This document shows positions 10,933 to 19,864 of a stretch of 64,000 bases of DNA, piece after piece. Under the pieces are notes generated by a model. It did not search any database, was not told the DNA's origin, and saw nothing but the letters and a program-made list of their open reading frames with translations. Positions within the stretch are counted from its first letter, which is position 1. Every line of letters begins with the position of its first letter. Position numbers and translations under genes: made by a program. The DNA is taken from the NCBI RefSeq assembly GCF_036013745.1, contig NZ_CP107880.1, positions 3,534,001-3,598,000 on the forward strand, given 5' to 3'. This DNA comes from Streptomyces sp. NBC_00483 (GTDB taxonomy: Bacteria > Actinomycetota > Actinomycetes > Streptomycetales > Streptomycetaceae).

Positions 10933-12902
10933 CGGACGGGTACGGACATGGGCAGGGGCGGCAACTCCTGGTGTACGGAGGGACGTTCGCGGCGACCGAC
11001 CCGTCGGGGGCGCTGACCGCGGTGCGTGGCGGCTTCTCGCCGGACGGCCTGTTCGTGCGGGACGCGCGCCACCTGTGCCGCTGGCAGCTCACGGTCGACG
11101 GGGCGGCGCCCGAGGTGTTGATGCCGATGTCGTACGAGGAGGAGGGCGTCGGCCGCTGTGTGCTCGTGCCGCGCGGCGGGCGCCAGGAGCCTTCGGCGTA
11201 CACCCTGTTCCGCGAACAGGCGGTGACGGAGGGCTCGTTCGTGGAGCTCCTGAAGGTCGTCTCGAACCGCCCGGTGCCGACGACGGTACGCGTCGCGCTC
11301 ACGGTGGACGCGGACTTCGCCGACCAGTTCGAGCTGCGCTCCGACCACCGTACGTACCAGAAGCCCGGGGCGGTACGTACGCGTGAAGTCCTGGACGACG
11401 GCGTGGAGTTCACGTACACGCGGGGCGACTGGCGCTCGTCGACGACGGTGACGAGCGAGCCCGCGCCGGACGCGGTGGAGGAGACGGGAACCGGGGCACG
11501 CCGCCTCGTCTGGACGCTGGACCTCGCGGGACAGGGCGTCGCGGAGCTGGCGCTGCGGGTGATGGCGCGGCCGTCGGGGACGGAGTCGGCCGGGGCGGCG
11601 GTGGCAGCCGGAGCGGCGGCGAGCCCGGCGGCGGTGGCGGCCGAACTTGCCCGGACCGTGAGGGAGTTCACGGAGGGCGTCGAGCTGCCGGGCGCGTGGC
11701 CGGAGCTCGCGGACGCCTGTACGCGGGGGCTTGCCGACCTGGCGGTGCTGCGGGTGCCGGCGGCCGGGCCCGACGGGGAGCGGCATCTGGTGCCGGCGGC
11801 CGGGGTGCCGTGGTTCCTGACGCTGCTCGGCCGGGACGCTGCGCTGACCTCGCTCTTCGCGCTGCCGTACCGGCCGGAACTGGCCGCGGCGACGCTCCCG
11901 GTGCTGGCCGCGACGCAGGCGACCGAGCAGGTGGAGGGGGCGGTGGCGCAGCCCGGGAAGATCGTGCACGAGGTGCGGCACGGGGAGTTGGCGCACTTCG
12001 GGCAGGTGCCGTACGGGCGCTACTACGGTTCGGTGGACGCGACGCCACTGTTCCTGATCCTTCTCGGGGCCTACGTGGAACAGACGGCGGACGTGACCCT
12101 CGCCCGGCGTCTGGAGTCCCACGCGCGAGCGGCGGTGAGCTGGATGTTGGACCACGGCGGCCTCACGTCCCGCGGATACCTGGTCTACCGCGCGGACCGG
12201 GGCGGGCTCGCCAACCAGAACTGGAAGGACTCCCCCGGCGCGATCTGCTCTGCCGACGGCGGCCGGGCGACGGGCCCCGTGATGGCGGCGGGCGCGCAGG
12301 GCTACGCGTACGACGCGCTTCGGCGGACGGCGGTGTTGGCCCGGACGATCTGGGACGACACGGTGTACGCGGATCTGCTGACGCAGGCGGCGTCGGACCT
12401 GCGGGACCGCTTCGTACGGGACTTCTGGATGGAGGAGGCGGGGTTCCCCGCGCTGGCCCTGGACGGCGAGGGCCGCCAACTGGACGCGCTCGCCTCCGAC
12501 GCGGGGCACTTGCTGTGGTCGGGCCTGCTGGACAAGGAGTACGGGGAGGCGGTCGGCCGTCGTCTCCTCGAACCGGACTTCTTCTCCGGCTGGGGCGTCC
12601 GCACGGTGGCCTCCGGCCAGGCCGCGTACCACCCGCTCTCCTACCACCGGGGTTCGGTGTGGCCGCACGACAACGCCCTGATCGCGCTCGGCCTGGCCCG
12701 GTACGGGCTGCACGACGAGGCGCGGACGGTGGCGGGTGGCCTGATCGCGGCATCAACCGCCTGCGCCGGCCGCCTCCCGGAGGTAATCGCAGGCTACGCA
12801 AGCTCGGCCTACCCGGCGCCGGTCCCTTACCCCCACGCCTGCACCCGCGAATCCCGCTCAGCGGCGACACCGCTGGCACTGCTCAGCGCGGTGGGGGGTT
12901 AG
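10929..12902 (+). CDS. Glycogen-debranching-like amylo-alpha-1,6-glucosidase
   Basis: This 657-residue protein has an N-terminal beta-sandwich of the debranching-enzyme GDE_N_bis type (about residues 10-200, starting LLVYGGTFAATDPSG). A six-hairpin glycosidase catalytic domain follows, with GGLANQNWKDSPGAI and YHRGSVWPHDNALIALGL. It lacks a signal peptide. The ATG overlaps the stop of the upstream glycosidase (ATGA), so the two are translationally coupled and probably process the same oligosaccharide or storage glucan, under the divergent ROK regulator. The family annotation is amylo-alpha-1,6-glucosidase; actual bond specificity is unproven. The 5' part is rich in alternate frames but the assigned frame has the conserved residues. 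Confidence 0.85.
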   Translation: MTDGYGHGQGRQLLVYGGTFAATDPSGALTAVRGGFSPDGLFVRDARHLCRWQLTVDGAAPEVLMPMSYEEEGVGRCVLVPRGGRQEPSAYTLFREQAVTEGSFVELLKVVSNRPVPTTVRVALTVDADFADQFELRSDHRTYQKPGAVRTREVLDDGVEFTYTRGDWRSSTTVTSEPAPDAVEETGTGARRLVWTLDLAGQGVAELALRVMARPSGTESAGAAVAAGAAASPAAVAAELARTVREFTEGVELPGAWPELADACTRGLADLAVLRVPAAGPDGERHLVPAAGVPWFLTLLGRDAALTSLFALPYRPELAAATLPVLAATQATEQVEGAVAQPGKIVHEVRHGELAHFGQVPYGRYYGSVDATPLFLILLGAYVEQTADVTLARRLESHARAAVSWMLDHGGLTSRGYLVYRADRGGLANQNWKDSPGAICSADGGRATGPVMAAGAQGYAYDALRRTAVLARTIWDDTVYADLLTQAASDLRDRFVRDFWMEEAGFPALALDGEGRQLDALASDAGHLLWSGLLDKEYGEAVGRRLLEPDFFSGWGVRTVASGQAAYHPLSYHRGSVWPHDNALIALGLARYGLHDEARTVAGGLIAASTACAGRLPEVIAGYASSAYPAPVPYPHACTRESRSAATPLALLSAVGG

Positions 12903-13156
12903 CGGGGGCGGGGTGGGCGCCGGTCGGATTGTGGCGCGGCACCAGGGTCGTTGGGCGGTGCCGGGGTGGGCGCCGGTAGCAATCGCTGCGCGGCGACGGG
13001 CCTTTGACCTGCACCGGCGTGACTCCCCCGCCCGCTGATCGCGGTTGACGCCCAGCCCACCTGGGTCGTCCGCCTCCCTCGATCACCTGCTACTTGCCCT
13101 TACCCCGTACCTCGCCCATCTCCCACCCCCCGCCCCCTCCGGGGGCTCCGGCCCAA

Positions 13157-13187
13157 GGGGGCACGCGTGGTAGGTCATCGTGCCCCC
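13157..13187. terminator. Hairpin, possible terminator after the debranching-like gene
   Basis: Perfect 8-bp arms GGGGGCAC (13157-13164) and GTGCCCCC (13180-13187) flank a 15-base loop. There is no T tract, so a terminator role is only possible. Confidence 0.35.
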
Positions 13188-13274
13188 GGAACCGCACCAG
13201 GCCTGAAGCCGCACCGGAGCCGGGCCCCGTCGGCTGTTGCGCCGCACCGGGGTGCCGCCTTGCCCACCCTGCCG

Positions 13275-13325
13275 CCCGATGGGGTCTCCCCTGCTCGGAG
13301 CTTGTCGGAGAGCTTGGGGAAGGCA
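13275..13325. repeat. Second type of dispersed hairpin repeat
   Basis: The segment reads GGGGTCTCCCCTGCTCGG, then a short linker, then GAGAGCTTGGGGAAGG. It resembles a hairpin repeat that I recall as common between Streptomyces genes. Only one copy is seen in this window, so assignment rests on memory of that family. Confidence 0.4.
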
Positions 13326-13512
13326 GATTGCCCAAGGCGGTGGGCGCCGACCGCCAGGGGTGGGGAGCCGGGGCCGACGGCGGACTACCCCGAGAGTGAG
13401 CGGCACCCCGTCGGGCCGACGCCCCCCGGAGGGGCGGGTGGGTGGGAGATGAGCGGGAACGAGGCGATCAGCACTCGGTCGACCCCCGCCCCCGCGAAGT
13501 GGCGGCCCCATC

Positions 13513-13635
13513 AAGCCCCTGCGGCGGCTGGGCAATTAAAGCCCCGCTCTGGGACGAGACTCGGGGTCCGGGGCAGGACCCCGATCTTTCCAGCCCCGCC
13601 GGCGATTGAGGCGCGGGGTCCGGGGCGGAGCCCCG
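13513..13635 (+). repeat. Dispersed element family, locus 1 (two imperfect copies)
   Basis: Copy one starts at AAGCCCCTGCGGCGG (13513). It is diverged and interrupted by a GCCCCGCTCTGGGACGAGA insert, the same insert found at locus 3. Copy two runs about 13590-13635, with GGCGATTGAGG then GGGGTCCGGGGCGGAGCCCC. The locus lies between convergent 3' ends. Confidence 0.75.
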
Positions 13636-13668
13636 TGGTCGGAGGACGGTGCCGGGGAACGGGACCCG

Positions 13669-14796
13669 TCAGCCCCCGGACGTGTCCAGTTCCGCGTCGG
13701 CCGAGATGCCCGCGCAGTCGTTGGGGTCGTTCAGCCAGCCGTCCGGCAGGACCACTCGTCCGTTGCCCGACGTACGGCCCCGCGGGCCGTCCGCACCCGC
13801 GGGCCAACCCTGGTCGAGGTCCAACTCGTCCAGCCCCGCCCGGAGTTCACCAAGGGACGACGTCGTCGCGAGGCGCTTGCGGAGTTCGCCGCCGACCGCG
13901 AAACCCTTCAGGTACCAGGCCACGTGCTTGCGGAAGTCGATGACTCCGCGCGATTCGTCGCCGATCCACTCGCCGAGCAGCGTCGCGTGGCGCACCATCG
14001 CATCCGCCACCACCCGCAGCGTCGGCCGCACCCGCTCCTCGCGCCCCTCGAACGCCGCCACCAGATCCGCGAACAGCCACGGCCGCCCCAGGCAGCCGCG
14101 CCCGACGACCACCCCGTCGACCCCGGTCTCACGGACCATGCGCAGCGCGTCGTCCGCCGACCAGATGTCGCCGTTGCCGAGGACAGGGATCTCCGGAACG
14201 TGCTCCTTCAACCGCGCAATCGCGTCCCAGTCCGCCGTGCCGCCGTAGTGCTCCGCCGCCGTACGCCCGTGCAGCGCGATCGCCGTGACGCCCTCCTCGA
14301 CCGCGATCCGGCCCGCGTCGAGGAACGTGATGTGGTCGTCGTCGATGCCCTTGCGCATCTTCATCGTGACCGGGATGTCGCCCGCCCCCGACACGGCTTC
14401 CTTCAGGATCGCGCGCAGCAGCGGGCGCTTGTACGGGAGCGCCGACCCGCCGCCCTTGCGCGTCACCTTCGGGACCGGGCAGCCGAAGTTCAGGTCGATG
14501 TGGTCGGCCAGGTCCTCCTCCGCGATCATGCGGACGGCCTTGCCGACGGTCGCCGGGTCCACCCCGTACAGCTGGATCGAACGAGGCTTCTCGGTCTCGT
14601 CGAAGTGGATGAGCTGCATCGTCTTCTCGTTGCGCTCGACCAGCGCCCGCGTCGTGATCATTTCGCTCACGAACAGGCCCTTGCCGCCCGAGAACTCCCG
14701 GCACAGGGTGCGGAACGGCGCGTTCGTGATCCCCGCCATGGGGGCGAGCACCACGGGGGGCTGCACCAGGTGGGGGCCGATGGTCAGAGCGGACAT
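13669..14796 (-). CDS. dusB: tRNA-dihydrouridine synthase
   Basis: This 375-residue FMN enzyme reduces uridine to dihydrouridine in tRNA. It has the Dus N-terminal signature PPVVLAPMAGITNAPFR, then QLYGVDP, the DLNFGCPVPKV segment with the catalytic cysteine region, RKGGGSALPYKRP, IALHGRTAAEHYGG and VLGNGDIWSADDA. The ATG at 14796 (MSALTIGPH) has GGAGAG upstream and fits the family better than the in-frame start 15 codons earlier. It is a stand-alone gene on the minus strand. DusB-type assignment follows general similarity; the subgroup is less certain than the enzyme class. Confidence 0.93.
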   Translation of the reverse strand: MSALTIGPHLVQPPVVLAPMAGITNAPFRTLCREFSGGKGLFVSEMITTRALVERNEKTMQLIHFDETEKPRSIQLYGVDPATVGKAVRMIAEEDLADHIDLNFGCPVPKVTRKGGGSALPYKRPLLRAILKEAVSGAGDIPVTMKMRKGIDDDHITFLDAGRIAVEEGVTAIALHGRTAAEHYGGTADWDAIARLKEHVPEIPVLGNGDIWSADDALRMVRETGVDGVVVGRGCLGRPWLFADLVAAFEGREERVRPTLRVVADAMVRHATLLGEWIGDESRGVIDFRKHVAWYLKGFAVGGELRKRLATTSSLGELRAGLDELDLDQGWPAGADGPRGRTSGNGRVVLPDGWLNDPNDCAGISADAELDTSGG

Positions 14797-14915
14797 CTCA
14801 GGGCTCTCCGGGACGGACGACGGGTGGGGGCAAGCATCCATTGTCCCTCACTCCCCGCTCAGCCCGTCACGGCCGCTGTCCCTCACTCCCCGCCCGGCCC
14901 CCGCCCCGCCCCCGC

Positions 14916-15773
14916 TCAGCCCGTCACGGCCGCCGGCGCCGCCAGTTTCTCCAGGCGCCCACCGGTCTCCTCGTCCGCGGGAACGTACGCGACCAGCCGG
15001 TACCCGCCGCTCTCCGGCGACAGCCACAGGTTGCGGTGCTCCAGGCGCAGCAGCCCCACCTCCGGGTTCCGGTACCGCTTCACGTGCGGCACCATCGGCG
15101 CGACCTCGTGCCGCTCCCAGATCGCGCGGAACTCCGCCGACATCTCCAGGAGGCGGGCCACCCGCGCCTTCCAGGCCGGTTCGGCGACATGCTCGGCCAT
15201 CGACGTGCGGTACTTGGCGGCCAGGTCGCGCAGCATCTCGTCGCGGTCGAGGAACTGCTCGCGCCACCGGTCGCTCATGGCGAGCAGCCACATGCAGTTG
15301 CGCTCGTCGGGGGCGAGTTCGGCGGGGTCGCCGAAGACCGCGGCGTAGGCGGGGTTGTGGGCGAGTACGTCGTAGCGGGCGTTCTGCAGGGACGCCGGGT
15401 AGGGCGACAGACCTTCCATGAGGCGCAGCATCGTCGGCGTGACGGCCGGGCAGACGGTCTCCGCGTGCGGGTCGGTGGTGCCCGCGAGCGCGAAGGCGTG
15501 GGCGCGCTCGGTCGGGTCCATCTGGAGGGCGCGGGTGATCGCGTCGAGGACGCCGGGCGAGACGTTGATCGCGCGGCCCTGTTCCAGCCACGTGTACCAG
15601 GTGACGCCGACCGCGGAGAGGTGCGCGACCTCCTCGCGGCGCAGTCCTGGGGTGCGGCGGCGCGCGGTGCGCGGCAGTCCGGCCCGCTCCGGCTGGATCC
15701 GCTCGCGGCGGCTGCGCAGGAACGCGGCGAGTTCCAGCCTTCGGGGGTCGTCGGAGACGGGGCGGGTCGACAT
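14916..15773 (-). CDS. XRE/MmyB-type regulator 1, divergent from MFS pump 1
   Basis: This 285-residue protein has an N-terminal helix-turn-helix (RRTPGLRREEVAHLSAVGVTWY...LEQGR, about residues 40-70) and a C-terminal MmyB-like ligand-binding domain (about 105-275, including NPAYAAVFGDP and WERHEVA). Such proteins are one-component regulators, usually of an adjacent transporter or oxidoreductase. It is divergent from the MFS gene at 15874 with 100 bp between starts. That gap contains the palindrome CTGGTACCAG at 15838-15847. Regulator 2 at 18868-19743 is a clear paralogue with the same arrangement and operator. The ligand is unknown. Confidence 0.88.
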   Translation of the reverse strand: MSTRPVSDDPRRLELAAFLRSRRERIQPERAGLPRTARRRTPGLRREEVAHLSAVGVTWYTWLEQGRAINVSPGVLDAITRALQMDPTERAHAFALAGTTDPHAETVCPAVTPTMLRLMEGLSPYPASLQNARYDVLAHNPAYAAVFGDPAELAPDERNCMWLLAMSDRWREQFLDRDEMLRDLAAKYRTSMAEHVAEPAWKARVARLLEMSAEFRAIWERHEVAPMVPHVKRYRNPEVGLLRLEHRNLWLSPESGGYRLVAYVPADEETGGRLEKLAAPAAVTG

Positions 15774-15805
15774 GCCACCAGGATGCCCCGGCCCTCATCC
15801 GGTTG

Positions 15806-15855
15806 CCAGGTACCGCCTGTAACAGGATGAGGAGACTCTGGTACCAGGCTGAGCG
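15806..15855 (+). promoter_or_regulatory. Conserved 50-bp operator region, copy 1
   Basis: This 50-bp block aligns without gaps to 19796-19845 (40 of 50 bases identical by eye). Both include CCAGGTA, CAGGAT and the perfect palindrome CTGGTACCAG (here 15838-15847) followed by CTGAGCG. It lies between regulator 1 and MFS pump 1 and is the probable binding site of regulator 1. Confidence 0.75.
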
Positions 15856-15873
15856 CGGGGCGATGGTCAACCC

Positions 15874-17346
15874 ATGACGACCCTCGGCACCACCACCACC
15901 GGCACCGCATCCGCACTACCGGCACCACCGGCCCCCGCCACCGCGCCCCCAACGCGGGACGCACCCCTCCTCGGCCCCATCGGCCTGTTCACCGTCCTCA
16001 TCGGCGCCGCCCTCCCGATGATCGACTTCTTCATCGTGAACGTCGCCCTGCCCAGCATCGCCCGCGATCTCGACGCCTCCCCCGCGGGCCTGGAGATGGT
16101 GGTGGCCGGTTACGCGGTCGCGTACGCCGTGCTGCTCGTCCTCGGCGGCCGGCTCGGCGACACCTTCGGGCGGCGCCGGCTGTTCCTGCTCGGCGTCGTC
16201 GCCTTCGGCCTGACCTCGCTGGCCTGCGGTCTCGCGCCGAACGCGTGGGCGCTGGTCGCCGCCCGCGTCGCGCAGGGCGCCGCGTCCGCGCTGATGCTGC
16301 CGCAGGTCCTCGCCGCCATCCACGCCACGACGAGCGGGGAGCGCAGGGCGAAGGCCGTGTCCCTGTACGGGTCCGTGGGCGGCGTCTCCGTCGTGCTCGG
16401 GCAGGTCCTCGGCGGGGTGCTGGTCGCCGCCGATCTCGCCGGGACCGGGTGGCGGGCAGTCTTCCTGGTGAACGTGCCGGTCGCCGCTGCCGCCCTGCTC
16501 CTGGCCGTACGCACCGTGCCGGACAGCCGCGCCGAGCGTCCCGCGCGCGGTGATCTCGCCGGGACGGTGCTCCTCGCGGCGTCGCTGACCGCGCTGTTGC
16601 TGCCACTGACCGAGGGCCGGGCGGCGGGCTGGCCGCTGTGGTCGGTGCTCACGCTGCTGGCCGCGCCCTTCCTGACCTGGGCCTTCGTCTCCGTCGAGCG
16701 GCGGGCCGAGCGGACCGGCGGGAGTCCGCTGCTGCCGCCTTCCCTGGTGGCCGCCCCGGCGGTGCGGCGCGGGCTGATCCTCGGCCTACCGGTCTTCGTC
16801 GGGTTCGCGAGCTGGATGTTCGTGAGCGCGGTCACCCTCCAACAGGGCCTGCACTACGGGGCGTTGAAGGCGGGCCTGACGCTGGTGCCGATGGGCGTGA
16901 CCCAGTTCGCGGCCTCGGTCCTCGCGCCGCGGCTCGCGGCCCGGTTCGGCGCGCGGACGCTGGCGCTGAGCGCCGCCGTTCACATCGCGGGCCTCGCGAC
17001 GGTGGCGCTGACCGCGCTGTGGGTGCCCTGGGACCGGATCACTCCGCTGGTCCTGGCCCCCGGTCTCGCCCTGATCGGGATCGGTGGCGGCCTCCAGCTG
17101 CCGCTCTACTACCGGATCGTGCTGGCCGCCGTGCCCGCCGCACGGGCCGGGGCGGGCAGCGGCCTCGCCGCCACCGTGCAGCAGGCGTGCCTCGCGGTGG
17201 GCGTGGCCACGCTCGGCTCACTCTTCCTCGCGCTGGTGCCGGGGGCGGGGATGCGGACGGCGCTGGCCGTCGTCCTCGCGGTGCAGGCCGCCGGACTGCT
17301 CGGCCTCGCGGCCCTGAGCGTACGCATGCCGCGGAACCTGGCCTGA
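15874..17346 (+). CDS. MFS multidrug efflux transporter (DHA2/EmrB type) 1
   Basis: This 490-residue membrane protein is a drug:proton antiporter of the DHA2 (14-helix) group. After a Thr/Pro/Ala-rich start, the first helix carries DFFIVNVALPSIARDL (motif D1-like). Then comes LGGRLGDTFGRRRLF (MFS motif A) and GQVLGGVLVAADLAGTGWR (motif C region). It is closely similar to MFS pump 3 at 19865, and both are driven from matching divergent operators, so the two pairs are probably a duplication. Substrate unknown; antibiotic or metabolite export is a reasonable guess. Confidence 0.9.
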   Translation: MTTLGTTTTGTASALPAPPAPATAPPTRDAPLLGPIGLFTVLIGAALPMIDFFIVNVALPSIARDLDASPAGLEMVVAGYAVAYAVLLVLGGRLGDTFGRRRLFLLGVVAFGLTSLACGLAPNAWALVAARVAQGAASALMLPQVLAAIHATTSGERRAKAVSLYGSVGGVSVVLGQVLGGVLVAADLAGTGWRAVFLVNVPVAAAALLLAVRTVPDSRAERPARGDLAGTVLLAASLTALLLPLTEGRAAGWPLWSVLTLLAAPFLTWAFVSVERRAERTGGSPLLPPSLVAAPAVRRGLILGLPVFVGFASWMFVSAVTLQQGLHYGALKAGLTLVPMGVTQFAASVLAPRLAARFGARTLALSAAVHIAGLATVALTALWVPWDRITPLVLAPGLALIGIGGGLQLPLYYRIVLAAVPAARAGAGSGLAATVQQACLAVGVATLGSLFLALVPGAGMRTALAVVLAVQAAGLLGLAALSVRMPRNLA

Positions 17347-17403
17347 CCCCGACCGGCGACCTCGCGTGTCCGGTCTGTGGCGACTCGGGCTACCGTCAAA
17401 CAC

Positions 17404-18873
17404 ATGCCCGATGCACCCAACCCCCTCCCCCACCGCAGGCGCATGCTCGTCCTGGCGATCTGCTGCATGAGTCTGCTGATCGTCAGCCTCGACAACACCG
17501 TCCTGAACGTCGCCCTCCCGTCCATGGCGAAGGACTTCGACGCCACGCTCTCGGGCATGCAGTGGACGATCGACGCCTACACGCTGGTCCTCGCGGCGCT
17601 GCTGATGCTGGCCGGTTCGACCGCCGACCGGATCGGCCGGCGCAAGGTCTTCAAGATCGGCCTCATCGTCTTCACGGCCGCCTCCGTGGCCTGCTCCCTC
17701 GCGCCGAACCTGGAGTCCCTGGTCGCGTTCCGGATGTTGCAGGCGGTCGGCGGCTCGATGCTCAACCCGGTCGCGATGTCGATCATCACGAACACCTTCA
17801 CCGACCCGCGCGAGCGGGCCCGCGCCATCGGCGTGTGGGGCGGCGTCGTCGGCATCTCCATGGCGGCCGGGCCGCTGGTCGGCGGCCTGCTCGTGGACTC
17901 GGTCGGCTGGCGTTCGATCTTCTGGATCAACCTGCCGGTCGGCCTCGCCGCACTCCTGCTCACCATCCGCTACGTCCCCGAGTCCCGCGCCCCGAAGGCC
18001 CGCCGCCCCGACCCGGTCGGCCAGCTCCTGATCATCGCGCTGCTCGGCTCACTGACGTACGCGATCATCGAGGCGCCCTCGGCGGGCTGGACCTCGGTGC
18101 GGATCATCGTCTTCGCCTCGATCGCCGTCGCCTCGCTCATCGGCATCCTGCTGTACGAGCCCCGGCGCGAGGAACCCCTCATCGACCTGCGGTTCTTCCA
18201 CTCGGCGCCGTTCAGCGGCGCCACCGTGATCGCCATCTGCGGCTTCGCGTCGCTCGGCGGATTCCTGTTCCTGTCGACGCTCTACCTCCAGGACGTACGC
18301 GGCCTGGACGCGCTGCACGCGGGGCTGTGGATGCTGCCGATGGCGGCGATGACGCTGGTGTGCGCCCCGCTGTCGGGCCGCCTGGTCGGCAGCCACGGCC
18401 CGCGCCTGCCCCTCCTCGTCGCGGGCGTGATGATGACGGCGAGCGGGATCCTCTTCGCGGCGTTCGACGCGGAGACCTCGAACACGACGCTCTTCATCGG
18501 CTACGTCCTGTTCGGCATCGGATTCGGCTTCGTGAACGCCCCGATCACCAACACCGCGGTCTCCGGAATGCCGCGCGCGCAGGCGGGCGTCGCGGCGGCG
18601 GTCGCCTCCACCAGCCGCCAGATCGGCCAGACCCTCGGCGTCGCGGTGATCGGCGCGGTGCTCGCGTCGGGCGTCGCCGGATCCTCGTACGCGAAGGCCT
18701 TCGTGGAGGCCAGCCGCTCCTGCTGGTGGATCATCGCGGGCTGCGGCCTCGCGGTCCTGGTGCTCGGCGCGCTGACCAGCGGGCACTGGGCGCGGGAGAC
18801 GGCGCGGCGGACGGCGGAGCGTCTTGAGAACGCGGAGGACGCGGCCGTCACGAAGGCGGCCACGGGCTCATGA
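17404..18873 (+). CDS. MFS multidrug efflux transporter (DHA2 type) 2
   Basis: This roughly 489-residue DHA2-group exporter has SLDNTVLNVALPSMAKDF in helix 1, AGSTADRIGRRKVF (motif A) and GVVGISMAAGPLVGG (motif C). It is less similar to pumps 1 and 3 than they are to each other. The ATG at 17404 is preceded by TACCGT seven bases upstream and no ribosome-binding site, which suggests a leaderless transcript; an in-frame GTG at 17377 is the alternative. It starts 57 bp after pump 1 and may have its own promoter. Its stop overlaps the stop of convergent regulator 2 (18868-18873). Substrate unknown. Confidence 0.87.
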   Translation: MPDAPNPLPHRRRMLVLAICCMSLLIVSLDNTVLNVALPSMAKDFDATLSGMQWTIDAYTLVLAALLMLAGSTADRIGRRKVFKIGLIVFTAASVACSLAPNLESLVAFRMLQAVGGSMLNPVAMSIITNTFTDPRERARAIGVWGGVVGISMAAGPLVGGLLVDSVGWRSIFWINLPVGLAALLLTIRYVPESRAPKARRPDPVGQLLIIALLGSLTYAIIEAPSAGWTSVRIIVFASIAVASLIGILLYEPRREEPLIDLRFFHSAPFSGATVIAICGFASLGGFLFLSTLYLQDVRGLDALHAGLWMLPMAAMTLVCAPLSGRLVGSHGPRLPLLVAGVMMTASGILFAAFDAETSNTTLFIGYVLFGIGFGFVNAPITNTAVSGMPRAQAGVAAAVASTSRQIGQTLGVAVIGAVLASGVAGSSYAKAFVEASRSCWWIIAGCGLAVLVLGALTSGHWARETARRTAERLENAEDAAVTKAATGS

Positions 18874-19743
18874 CCGGGCGGTCGCCAACTCCCTGAGCGC
18901 TTCGAGGCGTTCACCGCTCACGGCGTCCGCCGGTGTGTACGTCACCATGCGGGCGCCGCAGTCCCGGCCGAGCCACAGGTCGGTGTGGACGACGGAGAGC
19001 GGCCCCACGTACGGGTTGTGGAAGTGCTTCACCTTGCTGGGCACGGACTGCACCACCTCGTGCCGCTCCCACAGCTCGCGGAACTCGGGCGACTCCTCGA
19101 TGAGCCGCTTGAGGACCAGCTTCCAGGCGGGCTCGCCGAGGTGCTCGGCCATGCCGGAGCGGAACTTGGCCGCCATCGTCCGCAGCACGTCGTCGAGATT
19201 CGTGATCGCGGAGCGCCAGCCCTCGTGCGTGAACGCGAGCAGCATCCAGTTGCGGTCCTCCGGCGGGATCTCGTCGAGGTCGCAGAGCAACATCCCGTAG
19301 GTGCGGTTGTAGGCGAGGATGTCGTACCTGCTGTTCTGTACGCAGGCGGGGACGGGCTCCAACCGGTCCATCAGGTCAAGCAGTTCGGGTGTCAGCGTGG
19401 TGCAACTCGCCGCCGGTGTCGGGTCGATGGCGCCCGCGAGGCCGAACAAATGGGCCCGCTCGCTCGCGTCGAGCCGCAGCGTGCGGGCGAGCGCGTCGAG
19501 GACCTGCGCGGAGACCTGGATGTCGCGGGCCTGCTCCAGCCACGTGTACCAGGTGACACCGACCGCCGAGAGGTGCGCGACCTCCTCGCGGCGCAGGCCG
19601 GGAGTGCGGCGGCGCCGTCCGCGCGGCAGGCCGACGTCCTCGGGGGTGATCCGCTCGCGGCGGCTGCGCAGGAACCCGGCCAGTTCGTGCCGCCGGATCT
19701 CGCCGGGCTGCTCGTCCCGCACGTCCCGCGTCTCGTGCGCCAT
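18868..19743 (-). CDS. XRE/MmyB-type regulator 2, divergent from MFS pump 3
   Basis: This regulator of about 290 residues has the same layout as regulator 1. The helix-turn-helix around RRRTPGLRREEVAHLSAVG with TWYTWLEQ is followed by an MmyB-like ligand-binding domain (YNRTYGMLLCDLDE; LWERHEVVQSV). Two starts are possible: ATG 19743 (MAHETRD), with GGAG about 11 bases upstream, or ATG 19752 (MTTMAHE), with GGAG only 2 bases away. The former is chosen. It ends six bases into the 3' end of convergent MFS pump 2. It is divergent from pump 3, and the gap holds a near copy of the operator found at pair 1. It is probably the ligand-responsive repressor or activator of pump 3. Confidence 0.87.
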   Translation of the reverse strand: MAHETRDVRDEQPGEIRRHELAGFLRSRRERITPEDVGLPRGRRRRTPGLRREEVAHLSAVGVTWYTWLEQARDIQVSAQVLDALARTLRLDASERAHLFGLAGAIDPTPAASCTTLTPELLDLMDRLEPVPACVQNSRYDILAYNRTYGMLLCDLDEIPPEDRNWMLLAFTHEGWRSAITNLDDVLRTMAAKFRSGMAEHLGEPAWKLVLKRLIEESPEFRELWERHEVVQSVPSKVKHFHNPYVGPLSVVHTDLWLGRDCGARMVTYTPADAVSGERLEALRELATARS

Positions 19744-19795
19744 GGTGGTCATGTCTCCAGGCTGCACCTTGGAGGCGGCCCCACGCACGCTGTTT

Positions 19796-19845
19796 CCAGG
19801 TAGAGGTTCTACCAGGATAAGAAGGCTCTGGTACCAGTCTGAGCG
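19796..19845 (+). promoter_or_regulatory. Conserved 50-bp operator region, copy 2
   Basis: This block aligns without gaps to 15806-15855. It contains GGTAGA-GGT-TCTACC (inverted repeat, 19799-19813) and the perfect palindrome CTGGTACCAG at 19828-19837. It lies between regulator 2 and MFS pump 3. Confidence 0.75.
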
Positions 19846-19864
19846 GCGGCGCACGCTCAGTGCC

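Larger units (their letters stand above)
12903..13668. other. 766-bp convergent intergenic region, structured, no gene
   Basis: This region lies between the 3' ends of the debranching-like gene (+) and dus (-). Several reading frames are open only because of extreme GC content, and none shows a recognisable protein. It holds a hairpin at 13157-13187 (GGGGGCAC with GTGCCCCC), a Streptomyces-type dispersed hairpin repeat around 13275-13325, and two copies of the AGCCCC...GGGGTCCGGGGC element at 13513-13635. Confidence 0.6.

Noticed and set aside
10698..12713. Long minus-strand frame opposite the glycosidase operon
   Set aside because: The composition is Arg/Pro/His-rich and it mirrors the codons of the debranching-like gene, which has clear family motifs.
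12903..13668. Several overlapping open frames in the large convergent gap
   Set aside because: They are Pro/Arg/Gly-rich, pass through repeats and hairpins, and resemble no protein.
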